Assembly (NCBI GenBank): GCA_023653785.1
Contig: JAMKCH010010214.1
Coordinates: 1-64,000, forward strand
Source: Ophioderma brevispina
Taxonomy: Eukaryota; Echinodermata; Ophiuroidea; Amphilepidida; Ophiodermatidae
Length of the DNA stretch: 64,000 bases
Direction of reading: 5' to 3'
A model generated the notes under the pieces. The model was not told the DNA's origin, did no database searches, and saw only the letters and a list, made by a program, of their open reading frames with translations. Below, one piece after another: positions 45,650 to 57,879 of this stretch. Each line of letters opens with the position of its first letter. Position 1 is the stretch's first letter. The translations under genes and the position numbers were made by a program.

Positions 45650-46865
45650 AAGCACAGGATAGGTTTAAAACTTGACTAGCTGGCAACTAGGCTCTGAACC
45701 ATTATTAGGCTCATTGAAGCTTGGTTGTGTTTTCACTTTGCATGCAGCAGTGAACAGAGCAGAGAAGCATTGCTTTGTCATGGCATCACTTTGCATGTGA
45801 CATTAAAAAGTACAATAACTAAGCTTCACACACCCAAGGTGCAGCAGATCTTTTCAAAGAACACCGGAAACATTTGCAGCAAAATACAATGTATGTGAGT
45901 GGAAAAAAAAAACACTTTTAAGACACTTCTGCAACGAAATACAAGGTAGTTGGTTGCTAGTAATGGACATGCCAGTAATTCGCACTATGTAAAGGCGAAA
46001 TACGCGTAAGTGCTGACCCAACAAGAGCCTTTAGATTTGCAAATTAAAGCATTTCCTGTCTATTTCAAACCATATTCATGTTGTGTTAATTCTAAATTAT
46101 GCATATTCTGCTATCTACTGAAGATTTCTTGGGAGCTCACATAACTGCTAAAAATAACAATATTTAAGTTTTCCATTGCTTTAAAACATCAGAACTTTGC
46201 TCCTAATAGCACCTGGCCTTTGAGGAGTGAAAAGAGGGGGCTTACTCGGGCAGGGGGTTTACTCGGGGAGGGGTGCTTGTAAGCATGTCACACCAAACAC
46301 CTATAGCTGATAACCACTTTCAATTTAACATGTATCAAAATAGCTTCACTCTCTGGATAAAAAAGAGCAGTCATCATTGGTAATACCATGTACATACACA
46401 GGTCACAAAAGTTGTCATGGCCTATGTTTTATCCATATGGTTTGCCTTTTTTATCGGCTGTGGGAAAAAAAACATTGGCACACGCCAGACCTGGCTAAAT
46501 TTTGCTCCTAAGACTTAATCTAGCAACTCACTTTACAATCTTCACAAACTTCAGACAGCCTAGAGTGTACACATATACAGCTCCATTGACTTCCCTTGCC
46601 TTTTGAGCCATCTCCTGCTGCCCCCCCCACACACACACACAATCTGCACAGACAATACTATGCCAGGGACTAATTTAGTATTACTAGTGTTTTGAACTTA
46701 AGTTGACAAAATCAAGTTGATGTAGGCCTATAGAGGTTAGGTCATAAACTTTACCAACACATCTCCTATCTATAGTTTTCCCACCAGTAAATACAAGTCC
46801 TATTCATTCCTGTACAAAATGGGCGGGATGAAAGCAATTTTCTCAATGGAACATCCCAGACCTTA
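45650..46865. other. Non-coding DNA with a short CA repeat
   Basis: No gene is supported. A C8 run followed by about seven CA units lies at 46621-46642. Confidence 0.4.
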
Positions 46866-46867
46866 AA

Positions 46868-47262
46868 GGAGAACCTGTATAACAAATAATATTATACAAT
46901 ATACTTTGTAAAATAATTGTTGACTACATATCGTGTGGTTTCATCGAAAAACAGAATCATACTAACCATAAAAATTAATAAAAACATTTTGTCTGAACTT
47001 GCGCTAGTGCATGTGGGATATGTATACGTGTTATGCGATACAGTCGGCACAGGAGCGTCATACACCTTCACATGTGATGCTTGTTATTAAGTGTTATTTC
47101 CTATGGCGTTGACGTAAACGTGCCGGCCGTATCGCATTAACACGTTTATTCATGGCGCATGTTTTTAAATAGCACATGGTCAGACTAGATTGTTTTAACG
47201 TTAACTCGATCAAGCGTAAGTTTGAACTTGATTGTAAGTTCAAACTTGCGCTACGCTTGATT
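46868..47262. mobile_element. Harbinger-like element copy plus a strong hairpin
   Basis: The left end GGAGAACCTGTATAACAAAT resembles the complement of the right end of 25443-25908. The right side ends near a 22-nt-arm hairpin (47208-47262; arm GATCAAGCGTAAGTTTGAAC). Confidence 0.5.
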
Positions 47263-47639
47263 ACAATCGATCGTAAATCTTTATGAAACGGGCCTGATCC
47301 CCAAAATTTTCGAGCTACTGGACTGTGAAGACTAGAATGCACCATGGACAAAGCCCTAGTACTTGGGGAATTCTGATTATGATCTGAAATGTTTGGTTGT
47401 CCTTAAACTTATTGAACACTTCTTATTTATCCATATTCCCTAATTCCCTAAGTACTAGCATGTTATGGGATTGGTTCAAAATGCCCTCTACTTTTATCCA
47501 TACTAGGAGGAATACAAATTGGGACAGTTAGGTTAATCAACCCAGGGTAATTACCCTACTCTTTTTGAAATTTGACTGTAATATGCAATGAGCCTATATG
47601 GCACTGACAGCTTAAGGATGGGGGGGGGGGATATTATCA

Positions 47640-47860
47640 CAGTACAGTTGCCCAGCTGCAGATCCAACTAAATCACAAGGAGAGCAAATTCTAATTTTAA
47701 TCAATAGCTTGTGTACAGATTAAATCCAAAATGAAACACACTATTAATCTCAACATGTGGCCTCCCCAGGAATAGAACCAGGGACCTCCTGCACCAAAGG
47801 TCAATACCCTACTTAGTAGATCACCCCATGACACTTTCCCGTAATACCTTAATTCACCAG
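47640..47860 (-). mobile_element. tRNA-derived SINE, minus copy
   Basis: The reverse complement has TGATCTACTAAGTAGGGTAT (box A region) and CCTGGTTCTATTCCTGGGG (box B), followed by a non-tRNA body. Confidence 0.6.
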
Positions 47861-48837
47861 TTGGTCTGACTGCAGGGATCTGTGCGATGCAGTGGTCAGA
47901 TATAACTGTTGTGTACTCATCTAACCCTAATTCCCTACCTCCTCCTACGAGGTAAATGCTTAGCCGGCAATTATCAAAAGTTTTTTGTTTTCATGAAAGG
48001 CCCAGCTGGCACTGATTGGCACTTGTTTATCCTCATCTACCCAAGTTATTTTTTCTTACCAAAATCCTGAAGCAGGGTGGTTGCCTCCCTGTGATTTTCA
48101 TTACTGAACATCCGATTCTTATTTCTATATTTGGTGCCACAGGATAGCTCAGAGTTTCTTCTTTCCATTGGTTTCAAAATAAGTACCAACATTTCCATTA
48201 TGACATCACTATGATGTCATGAGGTGAGGAAAGTATGAAAATACTGGTTAGAGAGTGGAAAATTGATATTTCACAATTTTTCTGACTAAAACCAGAGAAG
48301 ATGTAAGAAAGAGGGGTATCGCCAGGCAGTTATATGTGTGCGACTGCAGGTTTCATCTACTTCAAGTACCCAATTAGGAATTAAGTCACAATGTCCCACA
48401 GAAGCTTTGATCGATTTGGTCAGAGGTTGTGCACAACGCTTGCGCACATTAGGGTTTCCAATGTAAACAACAAACCCACAGCATGCAGCACTGACTGCTC
48501 ATTTCGCATTATGTATTTCTCACGTTCCACTGAAAATATGAAAAGGACAGCTACTACAGCATACTATGCCGATTTTGATGATAAAGATTTATCATGAATT
48601 CATGAAGAGGTACATGTAGAGACCAAGAATTGGCAGAAAGTGAGTCGTTATGCATGTGCAAAATGCCCGAAATACGATCAAATTTGACAGGGACTGTGCC
48701 GGGGGACTGGGGGACTGCGGGACAACTGCCCGACGGCTGCTATCCCGTTAAAAAGGGCTTCCATTTCGAATTTATTAAATTCAAATCTGTATTCCAATTT
48801 TGCAGCACATCCTTGTACTGTAATTTTCGGAATATTA

Positions 48838-49025
48838 GCTGCGGCTTATACGTTGTTTTCAAAGGCTTCAAAGGATGCCGCGGCTTATAAACCGTACGTA
48901 CACATTATACATGATCTAAAGTCGGCCGCCGGCTCGCCGCTGCTGCGGCTTATCTGGCGGTGCAGCTTATACGTTAAGGTCTGAATCTTAATTCGGTGAT
49001 TTTTAGGCCCTGCGGCTTATACTAA
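48838..49025 (+). repeat. GCGGCTTATAC interspersed motif cluster
   Basis: GCGGCTTAT recurs at about 48841, 48882, 48945 and 49012, with GCAGCTTATACG at 48963. The spacing is irregular. Probably an internally repetitive mobile element. Confidence 0.5.
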
Positions 49026-49059
49026 AATGAATTCGGGGAACATTATTGCCTTTATAAGT

Positions 49060-50640
49060 TTATTAGTGACGAACTGGGCAAATTTATGTCATGGTGTAAA
49101 TCTAAAATGAACTAGTATGACTTTTAAAAATAGAGCACAATATCGGGATTAATATGAGACCACGTACTAAGGAAAAATAAACACCCTAGATCACTTAGTG
49201 ACTAGTGCCAGACAACAATTTTTTTATATTACAATTTTTATTCTATATGCAGCCGCATAATGCATTTCATAATAGGCCTATAGATATCATATAATTCCCA
49301 ATACTTGATAATCCTCATAATATATAGCTAAATTCACAACATTATACCATGTACCCTATTGGTCTCAGTGAAATGCCTTGGAAAATAACATGTACTACAT
49401 TGCCAAGATGAGCTTTAAATTAGCTTGAATTTGTGTAAGTGCATACAAGATACCCAAAAAGCAAAAATCAAATAGGGAATGATTGCCAAAAAAAAATTTT
49501 GCCGCTTCTTGCCACCAAAAAGGTTACTGAATTTGGATAAAATGCACCATCGCCTTCGGATTCCACATGGTTTCAAATTCAAATGATCGGAACTTGAGAA
49601 ATGATAAAAAAAAAACCAATATATATCATCAAATTCGTCAAATTATGCCTTATGAATTCACCATTTTAAACGTTCATAAATAACCAAAAATTGGCCGATT
49701 TTGATAGGATTTTCAATGAAATAGTCCTCTCTTTTTGGAAAAACTCATAAATATGAGTGTTTGCAAACCCAGAAGTAAGGGTAAAACGCTTGTTAGGAAA
49801 TAACTTCTAGAAACACTGTTGCACATGTACACGCTCTGTTATTTCCTCCAGTAACAACACCAGTGCGATTGATCGGGTGTGGAGAGGTCGCACAGATCCA
49901 GGGAAAGTACCTTAAGTGGATTGTTAAGTGCATGATACAATAGGTATTGAATGGGTAAAACAAGCTTATCTCGCAAGTTTCAAAGCAATACACCTCCTCT
50001 TCCTTATATCTCCTCTGCTCAAACACATTATTATAGCACTAAAATGCTCTTAGTATATAAAAACTAGTCATTTCCCATTAAGTAGGGCCAAAAAATGTGA
50101 AATTCAGATATTCCTAAACTTTTTGGTGGAAAAAATTAATTTTCCTCTATTCTATATACTCTGTACTGTGGAAATTGACAGTTTTGCTGACATGAGAACT
50201 TTGTGACATTCTGATGTAATTATAGGCATGTTTGTACTCAATTTAATATCAATGGAAAGGGGAGTATAGCTATCCATTGGTACTAAAATCAATATCTGTG
50301 ATATTCCTGTTTTGTACTAGGTATGTCTGTTGGTACATCTCTCCCCTTCCCTCAACTATCACTTTGGGAGAACCCTGTATCTCCACTCCAGTGGATGTTT
50401 GTTTTTGCATGAAAAGAGGATAAAATATCAATTGACAATTACATTAAATAATTTGGCACCAAAAAAGGTGTTTTAGCAAGGCAAAAAACAAAAAAACTGA
50501 AAGGGGTGGCAACTACCCCCCCCCCTTTAGGGTTAAGCAAGTGAATATTGTGTGAATATTTAAGCCTATATCATAATTTATAATTGTAACATTTATTAAT
50601 AATAACAATCGTTTTAATACTTATATTTTTCTTTCTTTGC
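49060..50640. other. Probable intron upstream of the 50.6-kb exon
   Basis: AT-rich and free of convincing exons. It ends in the pyrimidine tract TATTTTTCTTTCTTTGCAG at 50624-50642. Confidence 0.5.
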
Positions 50641-50642
50641 AG

Positions 50643-52326
50643 GTACACAATTGAACAAGTACGTGTAGCACTACTGAAACTGAGCACTGGTGAAAATTTG
50701 CATTGATGCTAGCCTGTGATGGAATGAGAAGCTTGAATGTCTGATGAGACTGGACTTACTTTTGTGTTCTTAGAATGAATAAATTTGTGGAACAAAAATT
50801 AACATTATATTCAATTTAACTTTCTTTTGGAAGGCTGCCAACCACACTGATGTGGTCACAAGATCACAAAGTTCCCTGTGTATGTCAGTAGATCATCACA
50901 GTTCCTATGTAATTGAAACTATGATCAAATCACTTTTGAAATTCAAGAAATGGAGGGCGGAAGAACTTGAACAAGATGGATTCTCACTCTATCTGCTATG
51001 AGATATTTATATTTATAATACTGTGAGTTACCTCACAATTATAGTGCAATTATGTCATCAAAACATACTGTTGTTGAGAGGAATCCTCCTATAGAAATTC
51101 CAGGAGGTGATGTGAAATCAATTAAGGGACATTTTCTTGAAATGGAAACCCATGGCATGACACCGTCCTCTAGCCCGTCTGCCTTTCAAACCCATCACCA
51201 TGTGGGTGGGTCATCTGTGCAATCCTGGCTTGTTGCAAAAAGAACTGATTCAATGGACACAATGCAAAGGGAAGGTCATAAACGTGCAGTACCAGAACCA
51301 GGGAGTCCTCAAAGACGTCGAACAAAGTATGATCAACTTGACCAAATATCTACGCAAGCCTCGTGGCCTCCCCCCAATAAGAGGTCTACTTCACCTGTAA
51401 CAGTACGACCAGTTTCTCCTAAAATTTTAAGTCTTTGTAGTAAATTTGCCTCCACGGAAAATATTGAAAAGAACACATTGGTGCCACCAAGGCAGCAGGG
51501 ATTAACTAGATCCGTGTCAACTCCAGATATATCAGATGAGCGATATGATGATGAAGAGATATCTTCGTTATTGAATCGACGGTCAGGTAGCTCAAGAAAT
51601 CTGCGGCTTACTCTAGCACCCAGTGATTCGGTATCATCGGAGTCAGCAAAACACATGCTGTCACCTGGTTACAGCCCGAGTTCTGGTTATTGTAGTGGTG
51701 TCTCAAACAGTCCTGTATGTCTCAGTCCACGAAGCCAATCTCCAACAATGTGTGAAATACAGGAGAAAGGTAGATCACATTCGCTGTCTTTACCTGACAA
51801 CGGTCATGCCAAAACTTTACGTACACACAGCCAGGACAGTGGTGTTTCTAGTATCGCACATGAATCCCCCAGAACTCTTAGAAAAACCCTTAGTGCAGGT
51901 AATAGAAGTGAGGCGGATGAATTTGGACTAAGCATACCCAAAATTGATAGGCAAAGGACACTGATAAGATCAGGTAATGTGAGTGACAGTGTAGAAGGCG
52001 ATGGGTCTACTAATTTGGGATGTGCTATCAGTAAACAGTCATTACTTTCTCCAGATGAAGGATTTCAAGAAGTAGAAAAATTGGCTGCTGAATATGCAAT
52101 AGAGAGTGGTTCAAAGGAGGCAGATGAAAGCGCCAATACAAAATCAAATCCACTTGCATCTTATTCAAAACAGGAGTCGAAAGATTTGGAATCTGCTGTT
52201 GAGCAAAGTCAATTGTTACCTCATAGGTATGCGTTGGATATTGCGATGCGCAGGGACTATTGGGCAAGATCCGACACCTTGTCAACAATTCAGTCCAGTT
52301 TTGAATACATGCCACCTGCAGTTATT
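50643..52326 (+). other. Large exon of a plus-strand gene (5' UTR plus coding)
   Basis: The exon opens after a strong acceptor (TTTTTCTTTCTTTGCAG, ending 50642) and closes before GTAAGT at 52327. About 409 nt of 5' untranslated sequence precedes the ATG, including a short in-frame upstream ORF (50950-50970). The acceptor means at least one upstream non-coding exon exists. Confidence 0.75.
51052..52326 (+). CDS. N-terminal 425 residues of a Ser/Pro-rich protein, gene continues
   Basis: The start is the first ATG after an in-frame TAA (51016-51018) and has A at -3. The peptide begins MSSKHTVVERNPPIEIPGGD and ends FEYMPPAVI in phase 0 at a GTAAGT donor. The 73 further open codons are read into the intron and should not be counted. 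Most of it is low in order-promoting residues and full of Ser-Pro and Arg-x-x-Ser sites: SPVTVRPVSPKIL (about residues 114-126), LTRSVSTPDISDE (150-162), SPGYSPSSGYCSGVSNSP (204-221) and RTHSQDSGVSS (257-267). This suggests a disordered, phosphorylated (proline-directed and basophilic kinase) or 14-3-3-binding region. A more ordered stretch, HRYALDIAMRRDYWARSDTL, precedes the donor. I do not recognise the family. Confidence 0.85.
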
Positions 52327-53600
52327 GTAAGTGACCATTGTGATAGCATTATGAAGAGCCGGTGCTGCCTTTTACTAGTACTCAAAATTGATCTTGCAAA
52401 CATGCCTGCTTCGTTTCTAACTATTGAAGACTTAGTTTCAATAGAACACGTCATATGTAATGGGCCATGGGAACCTGGAAAGGAAGTTATCCACAACAAG
52501 CACAAATTCACACTCAGTAGTGATTCAAGCTTATGCTGTGGAGGATAGAATACGGGTGAGGAGTCGGTGGATAGTAATGCCGAAAGGAAGCCCCCAAAAT
52601 CGGTATAGTAATATAACTGGAAGGCAAGTTTCAGTTATGTCATTATGTTGTGTATGACAGCATCAAGCTTTGAACTTTTTTGTACGTTTTTTTAGCGGAC
52701 ACGGGTGTGAAAAATATTTAGGGGTGAAAAAAAGTCAAAAATTCTGATAACTTAAATGATTTCTAAGGGTTAAAATGTCATATATTTTCAGATTTTGGCA
52801 CTTAAAAACACCCATATTTTCATGATTTTGGAAAAATTCCAGTTTTGGCCAATTTTAGCCAAAAATGTCCAGTTTTCGGGTGAGAAAAAATTTTGAACTT
52901 GCTTAATTTCCTGTGAGGTATGAACATGAAAAATTACATAGTTAGTGATAATTCTTTATGATAATCATATGACAGGGGTACATTTGTGATATTCAAATCA
53001 TTAAATGGAGGATCAATCTATTTCTTTAGTTGTAACAGGGTCAGAAAGTCGGCGGTCAGGGTGACAATTGATTTGGGAAAAAATGCAATTTTCGCCCAAG
53101 TTTGTGATTGAAAAAGCCAAACTCCTCAATGGTTGGCTATGGTGATCTTCTTGTGTCTTTTGTTCAGTATTTCAAGAGCTAAATAGTGATATAAAACTTG
53201 AGCTAAGTTGATGTACTGAAAAAAAATAAAGTAGCTTAATGTTACCCTACCCCTAAACATTTTGGAGGGTGTGAAAAAAATTAAAGGCTTCGCAAAAAAA
53301 AATACATTAAGTCCTTGCAAAACTTGAGGGTTTAAGGCCCTAAACAAATAATAACAAGATTCCTTTGAACCTTAATGAAAACATGCTTGTGCTCCCACGA
53401 ATGTGACCATCTGAGCCAAACCCACACAACAGCGCAGTCGGTACGAATTGTTATGGAAACATTCAAAACATCTGCTAAAAATCCATGTAAAACAAACCTC
53501 CTTTTTTGGCCATAATTCCGCAATAATTCGAGCTGAAGTCTTTTTCTGCTTCTGGCCAATAAAAACTGATAATTTTCCTTCAGTCCTAATAAAAAACACG
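52327..53600 (+). other. Start of the following intron
   Basis: Begins GTAAGTGACC. No further coding exon of this gene was found before the window ends, so the intron may exceed 11 kb. Confidence 0.5.
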
Positions 53601-53604
53601 TTTT

Positions 53605-53807
53605 CAGTGGTGTAAAACCAGACCTTTGGCGAATGGGGGGGGGCAGAAGGGGTGCCGAGGGGCGAATTTGGGTCCTTCACTCCATATACACTACAAAGGT
53701 CAGTTCAGTTGTGGAGGCTTGTGGGGTTGCAAGGTTTTTTTAGGTGGGGGAAGGGTAATGAGTGGGGCAACTAACCCCCCCCCCTTTGCTGGGTAGTTAT
53801 GCCACTG
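53605..53807. mobile_element. hAT-like MITE with CAGTGG termini
   Basis: Starts CAGTGGTGTAAAACCAGACC and ends AGTTATGCCACTG; internal G and C runs. The target duplication is not clear. Related to 15417-15578. Confidence 0.65.
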
Positions 53808-53929
53808 GGCAAAATTTGTCTCAGAAGATTTTTGCCGCTTGTTATATTTTTTTTCAGGTTTTTTTTTTTTCCTCGCTGACCCAAATATTGTGTTGGAAAA
53901 ATTTTCAGAAGAAGGGCTCCATCCATCCT

Positions 53930-54060
53930 TCCATACGTCGGTGAGAAAAATGTTTAACCCTGTAATTTTCATGTGCGGCTGTGATAAAAAGGTTAACCTT
54001 ATCCAGGCTGTATTAAAGGAGGCGGTCTGGTGTAGTTTGTTGTTACTCTTCTTATGATTG
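53930..54060 (+). repeat. Fragment of the 34/59-kb repeat element
   Basis: GTCGGTGAGAAAAATGTT, then GTGATAAAAAGGTTAACC, matches the left part of 34195-35290. No G-rich core is present. Confidence 0.5.
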
Positions 54061-54507
54061 CGACTTCGATGGGGGATATATTTTATGCCTTGCTTAAATG
54101 TGAATCAAATATGAGTTCGCCTTGTATATGGAATTTGTAAATGTACCATAACATTTTATACACCCTGTATGTGAATGCACTTAAGTCTATACTCCCATTA
54201 TGTGATGATACATAATCTCAGAGGCAGTTATGGCCTACTAATGTAGGTGCATGTACTCTGGGTTATTTTATGTGTTTTTTTTGTGTGTGTTTCTGGATCT
54301 CCTTTTCTAAATTCCAGTACTTGTTTAATGATTCCTTTGTCATTTCAAATCTTTTGATCAGCCCTAGGCTTAAACGGGGTGGGAATTGGGTGCAAATTCT
54401 TTTGTTTTCTGAATTCTTTTAGAGTGGTGGGTGGAAAACACCTTTCAGTAGTACAGTGTAACCCACCCAGAAACAAAATTGATATGGAATGCTATTATGA
54501 TGTTCAG

Positions 54508-55300
54508 GCAGGAAAATATATTTTAGTTAAAGGTGCATTTCATGATTTCAGCACCTTTTTATTTATTGTTCACTAGATATCCTTGGGAAAAGCTTATTCA
54601 CAAAATTTGAGTTGATTCCAAAATAAGAATTGGAGTGGGCAAGGCAATTTTTCCCAATTTTAAAAGGGCACCAAGGCATTACATGTTAAAGAATAGCAAT
54701 TTTTTTAGGGCACCAAGGCAAATGGTAGGGGCACCTAAGGCAAATTGCCTGAGGTGCCTTAGGTTATTTTGGAGCCTGCTTGCGGTTTTGTGTTATGAGC
54801 AAGTGCTTGTTTCCCTTGGTCCCATAGACCACTGTGCTGTAATTTATGTCCGTTTGCGAATTTCTTACGAATATGACTTTTTTTTTTTTTTTTTTTTCTT
54901 TTGTGTATGGACATGAAACTTGGAGGGTGAGGTCGATTGTTGATGCCGAAAATTTTAAAAGGCACAACAAAGTCATTAGGGGTCATTCAAGGTCGAAGGA
55001 ACCACAACACTCAAGGGATGACTCCAAACTTAATACAACTATGCATTCCCTAAACATCCCAATTGATGGGTTACTGCATCATTGATGCACTCGTTTGATG
55101 TAAGTCAGGAGACGAGGTTGTGGATTATGAAAATCCCCTTTAAAGGGATTAGCAGCCATTTGCTAATCCGAAACATTGAAAAAAATCATCAAAATTCATA
55201 TTTTTATATTTTTGTTACTGGCATGGATATGCGAACATAACCTGCAAGTGGTTGGCAATTGGCTTGAAATCCGTGTATTAAAGACAAGGCAGTACCTTTT
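54508..55300 (+). repeat. Recent tandem duplication, copy 1 (with insertion)
   Basis: 54508-54877 equals 55320-55689 (both 370 bp), and 55094-55300 equals 55735-55941 (both 207 bp). The only difference I noticed is A/G in ATTGGRGTGGGC. Between its two parts this copy carries 54878-55093 in place of 45 bp present in copy 2. Confidence 0.9.
54878..55093 (-). mobile_element. Short retroposon with 20-nt poly(A), minus strand
   Basis: On the plus strand it is T20 (54878-54897) followed by 196 bp absent from the duplicate copy. Read on the minus strand this is a sequence with a 3' poly(A) tail, as expected for target-primed reverse transcription. About 45 bp of the target appear to have been deleted. 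The source is unknown. Confidence 0.6.
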
Positions 55301-55319
55301 TTTTTTTTTTTTTTTTTTT

Positions 55320-55941
55320 GCAGGAAAATATATTTTAGTTAAAGGTGCATTTCATGATTTCAGCACCTTTTTATTTATTGTTCACTAGATATCCTTGGGA
55401 AAAGCTTATTCACAAAATTTGAGTTGATTCCAAAATAAGAATTGGGGTGGGCAAGGCAATTTTTCCCAATTTTAAAAGGGCACCAAGGCATTACATGTTA
55501 AAGAATAGCAATTTTTTTAGGGCACCAAGGCAAATGGTAGGGGCACCTAAGGCAAATTGCCTGAGGTGCCTTAGGTTATTTTGGAGCCTGCTTGCGGTTT
55601 TGTGTTATGAGCAAGTGCTTGTTTCCCTTGGTCCCATAGACCACTGTGCTGTAATTTATGTCCGTTTGCGAATTTCTTACGAATATGACCAAATTTGTAT
55701 GTTACTAAGGCTAATATATAAAAATCTCAACTTTTTTGATGTAAGTCAGGAGACGAGGTTGTGGATTATGAAAATCCCCTTTAAAGGGATTAGCAGCCAT
55801 TTGCTAATCCGAAACATTGAAAAAAATCATCAAAATTCATATTTTTATATTTTTGTTACTGGCATGGATATGCGAACATAACCTGCAAGTGGTTGGCAAT
55901 TGGCTTGAAATCCGTGTATTAAAGACAAGGCAGTACCTTTT
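55320..55941 (+). repeat. Recent tandem duplication, copy 2 (uninterrupted)
   Basis: Copy 2 keeps the 45-bp linker and flows into flanking sequence after CAGTACCTTTTATCTG. A T23 run (55297-55319) sits at the junction between the copies, grown from the TTTT that ends the unit. Confidence 0.9.
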
Positions 55942-55944
55942 ATC

Positions 55945-57875
55945 TGATTCTGTAATTTCTATACGTGTGTATCAAAATTCAGACTTGAGATCAAAAAGCG
56001 TTTCCCGGTGAATATCACAGCTTTTCAGCGTTATATTGTGCACCGTGATCAATACACATTGACCTCAAACGCAAACATTATTGATCTTTGTTTATTCTGT
56101 ACTGGTGTAAACCACAATCAGCTGTTTAGTGCAGATTGTGAGACGCCGTCGCTGTATGTCTATTTGCGGGAGACGGTATGACAAATTTCCTCAAATATTT
56201 CATTTTTTTTCACTATTTGGTGTTTTTTTCTACTTATATGGAATTGGTACACATTTATCCCTGATTTTTAAGTTGAAAACATCCTTTCAAACATTTTTTC
56301 GATTCTCCTCGCATTAATCGCTGCTGAATCTCTTTAATGTCGTGCTAGATATGGAAAATGTGAAATGACCCCATATCCTGGTGCAGCCATGTAGCTACTA
56401 CCATGAAAAACTGGCCGTGTAATTACACATGTTATTACATTTGTATGCTATTGCTTTGTGCACTTTTACATTTTGTTTACCTCGGACAGGGGGGTAGGAC
56501 ACGACCTGCTGGATTTGGGCATTGGGGATTTCCAAATGGTAATTTGGGGAACTGCTATGTGGATTTACTATGGCAGTCTCTGCCTCAGTTACAATACAAA
56601 ATCTCCTCTTAAACCTTAGTTCAATAGATCTTAGTAATATCATGATAATTTAGGAATAAATTATTGACTTCAAAATCTGTCAAGGTTAGTGGATTAACCT
56701 CGCTGCAAAATAGTGTAATTTCCAATAACGGTCATTTAGATTTAAATATTTGTGACCAGGTCTAGCCTTTAGTCAAGTCTGTGTGTAACCGTTCGATATG
56801 CATAAGAGCGCCCTCCTACTGTTAAGTTTTTGACACAGACTAGCCGGATGTTGATGCAGATTTGAATTTGCTTTGGGATGGTAAATTTAGCAAAAAATAA
56901 CTCTTTTTGTCTGTAAGGTGAATGTAAAAAATGCCCACTTTATTTTTTTTATTTAGAGTATTCATATAGTTATTATTTAAAATGAAATAAAATGCAGAAT
57001 TCTGATTGACGGTGTGTGGATGTACTAGAATTTGTGACTAAATACATTGTACCATAATGTGAGGGTAAATTTGCTAGTATCTTTAGGAGAAATAGGTCAT
57101 TAAATTGAGCAAAATTCAAAGAAAGATATGATATTATTGATGGGATGTGATTTTAAAGATATCGAATCAAAAGGCAAATGTAACATTGTCATTTAATACT
57201 AATTCTGAAATATCTTGCAGTGATTTTTTGAAGTTCAATGTCATGCTCAATTTAGAAGCAAGTTACATGCTTGTTTGATTCTGGATGCATGAGTCATCAA
57301 AATTTTTCCCTAATAAATACAACCTTTTTCTGTTGCAACTGATATTTGACATATAGTGTAATTCGTGGCTTTTGGGGAATTTTGACGGGAAGCTTTGTTA
57401 TGCTTGAATGGTTGCTTTCACCAAATCAAAACATATATTTTATATGCATTTAAAGTGTAACTTTTTTAAGTTTAATATTTGAATGAAAAGAATGAAAGTT
57501 CAGTTCTGAGACTTAAAATGACGAATGAATATGAAACCAAAAGTTCAATACAGGCCTGTATTATGTTGTTAGGTGTGCATGAAATGAAAATGTATTTTTG
57601 CCCTTTTACAATGAAGTGCTGTTGACAAAAACATATTGCAGCGCAAACTGCACTCTGTGAACTGCATCAGGGCATCATAAGAGTTTCAAATGCATTCATG
57701 GATTAACTTGGAAATTCATCTGCATTTTAAAAGTATTCAGAAAAAATAACACTGGATCTGTGCCCCCATATGCATGCTTTATTTTTGTCTTTGTGAGAAC
57801 CTGCCCCAGATAATATAAAGACTAGGACAACACTAGTTATTTTTTTAAAAAGTTGTGATTTGGGTGGGGGGAGAG
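55945..57875. other. Probable intron DNA, nothing recognised
   Basis: AT-rich, no supported exon. A 41-nt interval with splice-like borders near 56135-56176 is too short and basic to accept. Confidence 0.4.
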
Positions 57876-57879
57876 TTAT

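Noticed and set aside
48391..48597. 68-codon plus-strand ORF starting MSHRSFDRFGQRL
   Set aside because: Short, single exon, no conserved motif. Could be a transposon remnant, but not supportable as a gene.
52327..52548. The open frame continuing 73 codons past residue 425 of the Ser/Pro-rich protein
   Set aside because: A consensus GTAAGT donor in phase 0 lies exactly at 52327, and composition changes abruptly after it. It is most likely intron.
54635..55881. Two near-identical 93- and 144-codon frames starting MGKAIFPNFKRAP
   Set aside because: They are the same non-coding duplicated segment read twice. No splice borders or homology signal.
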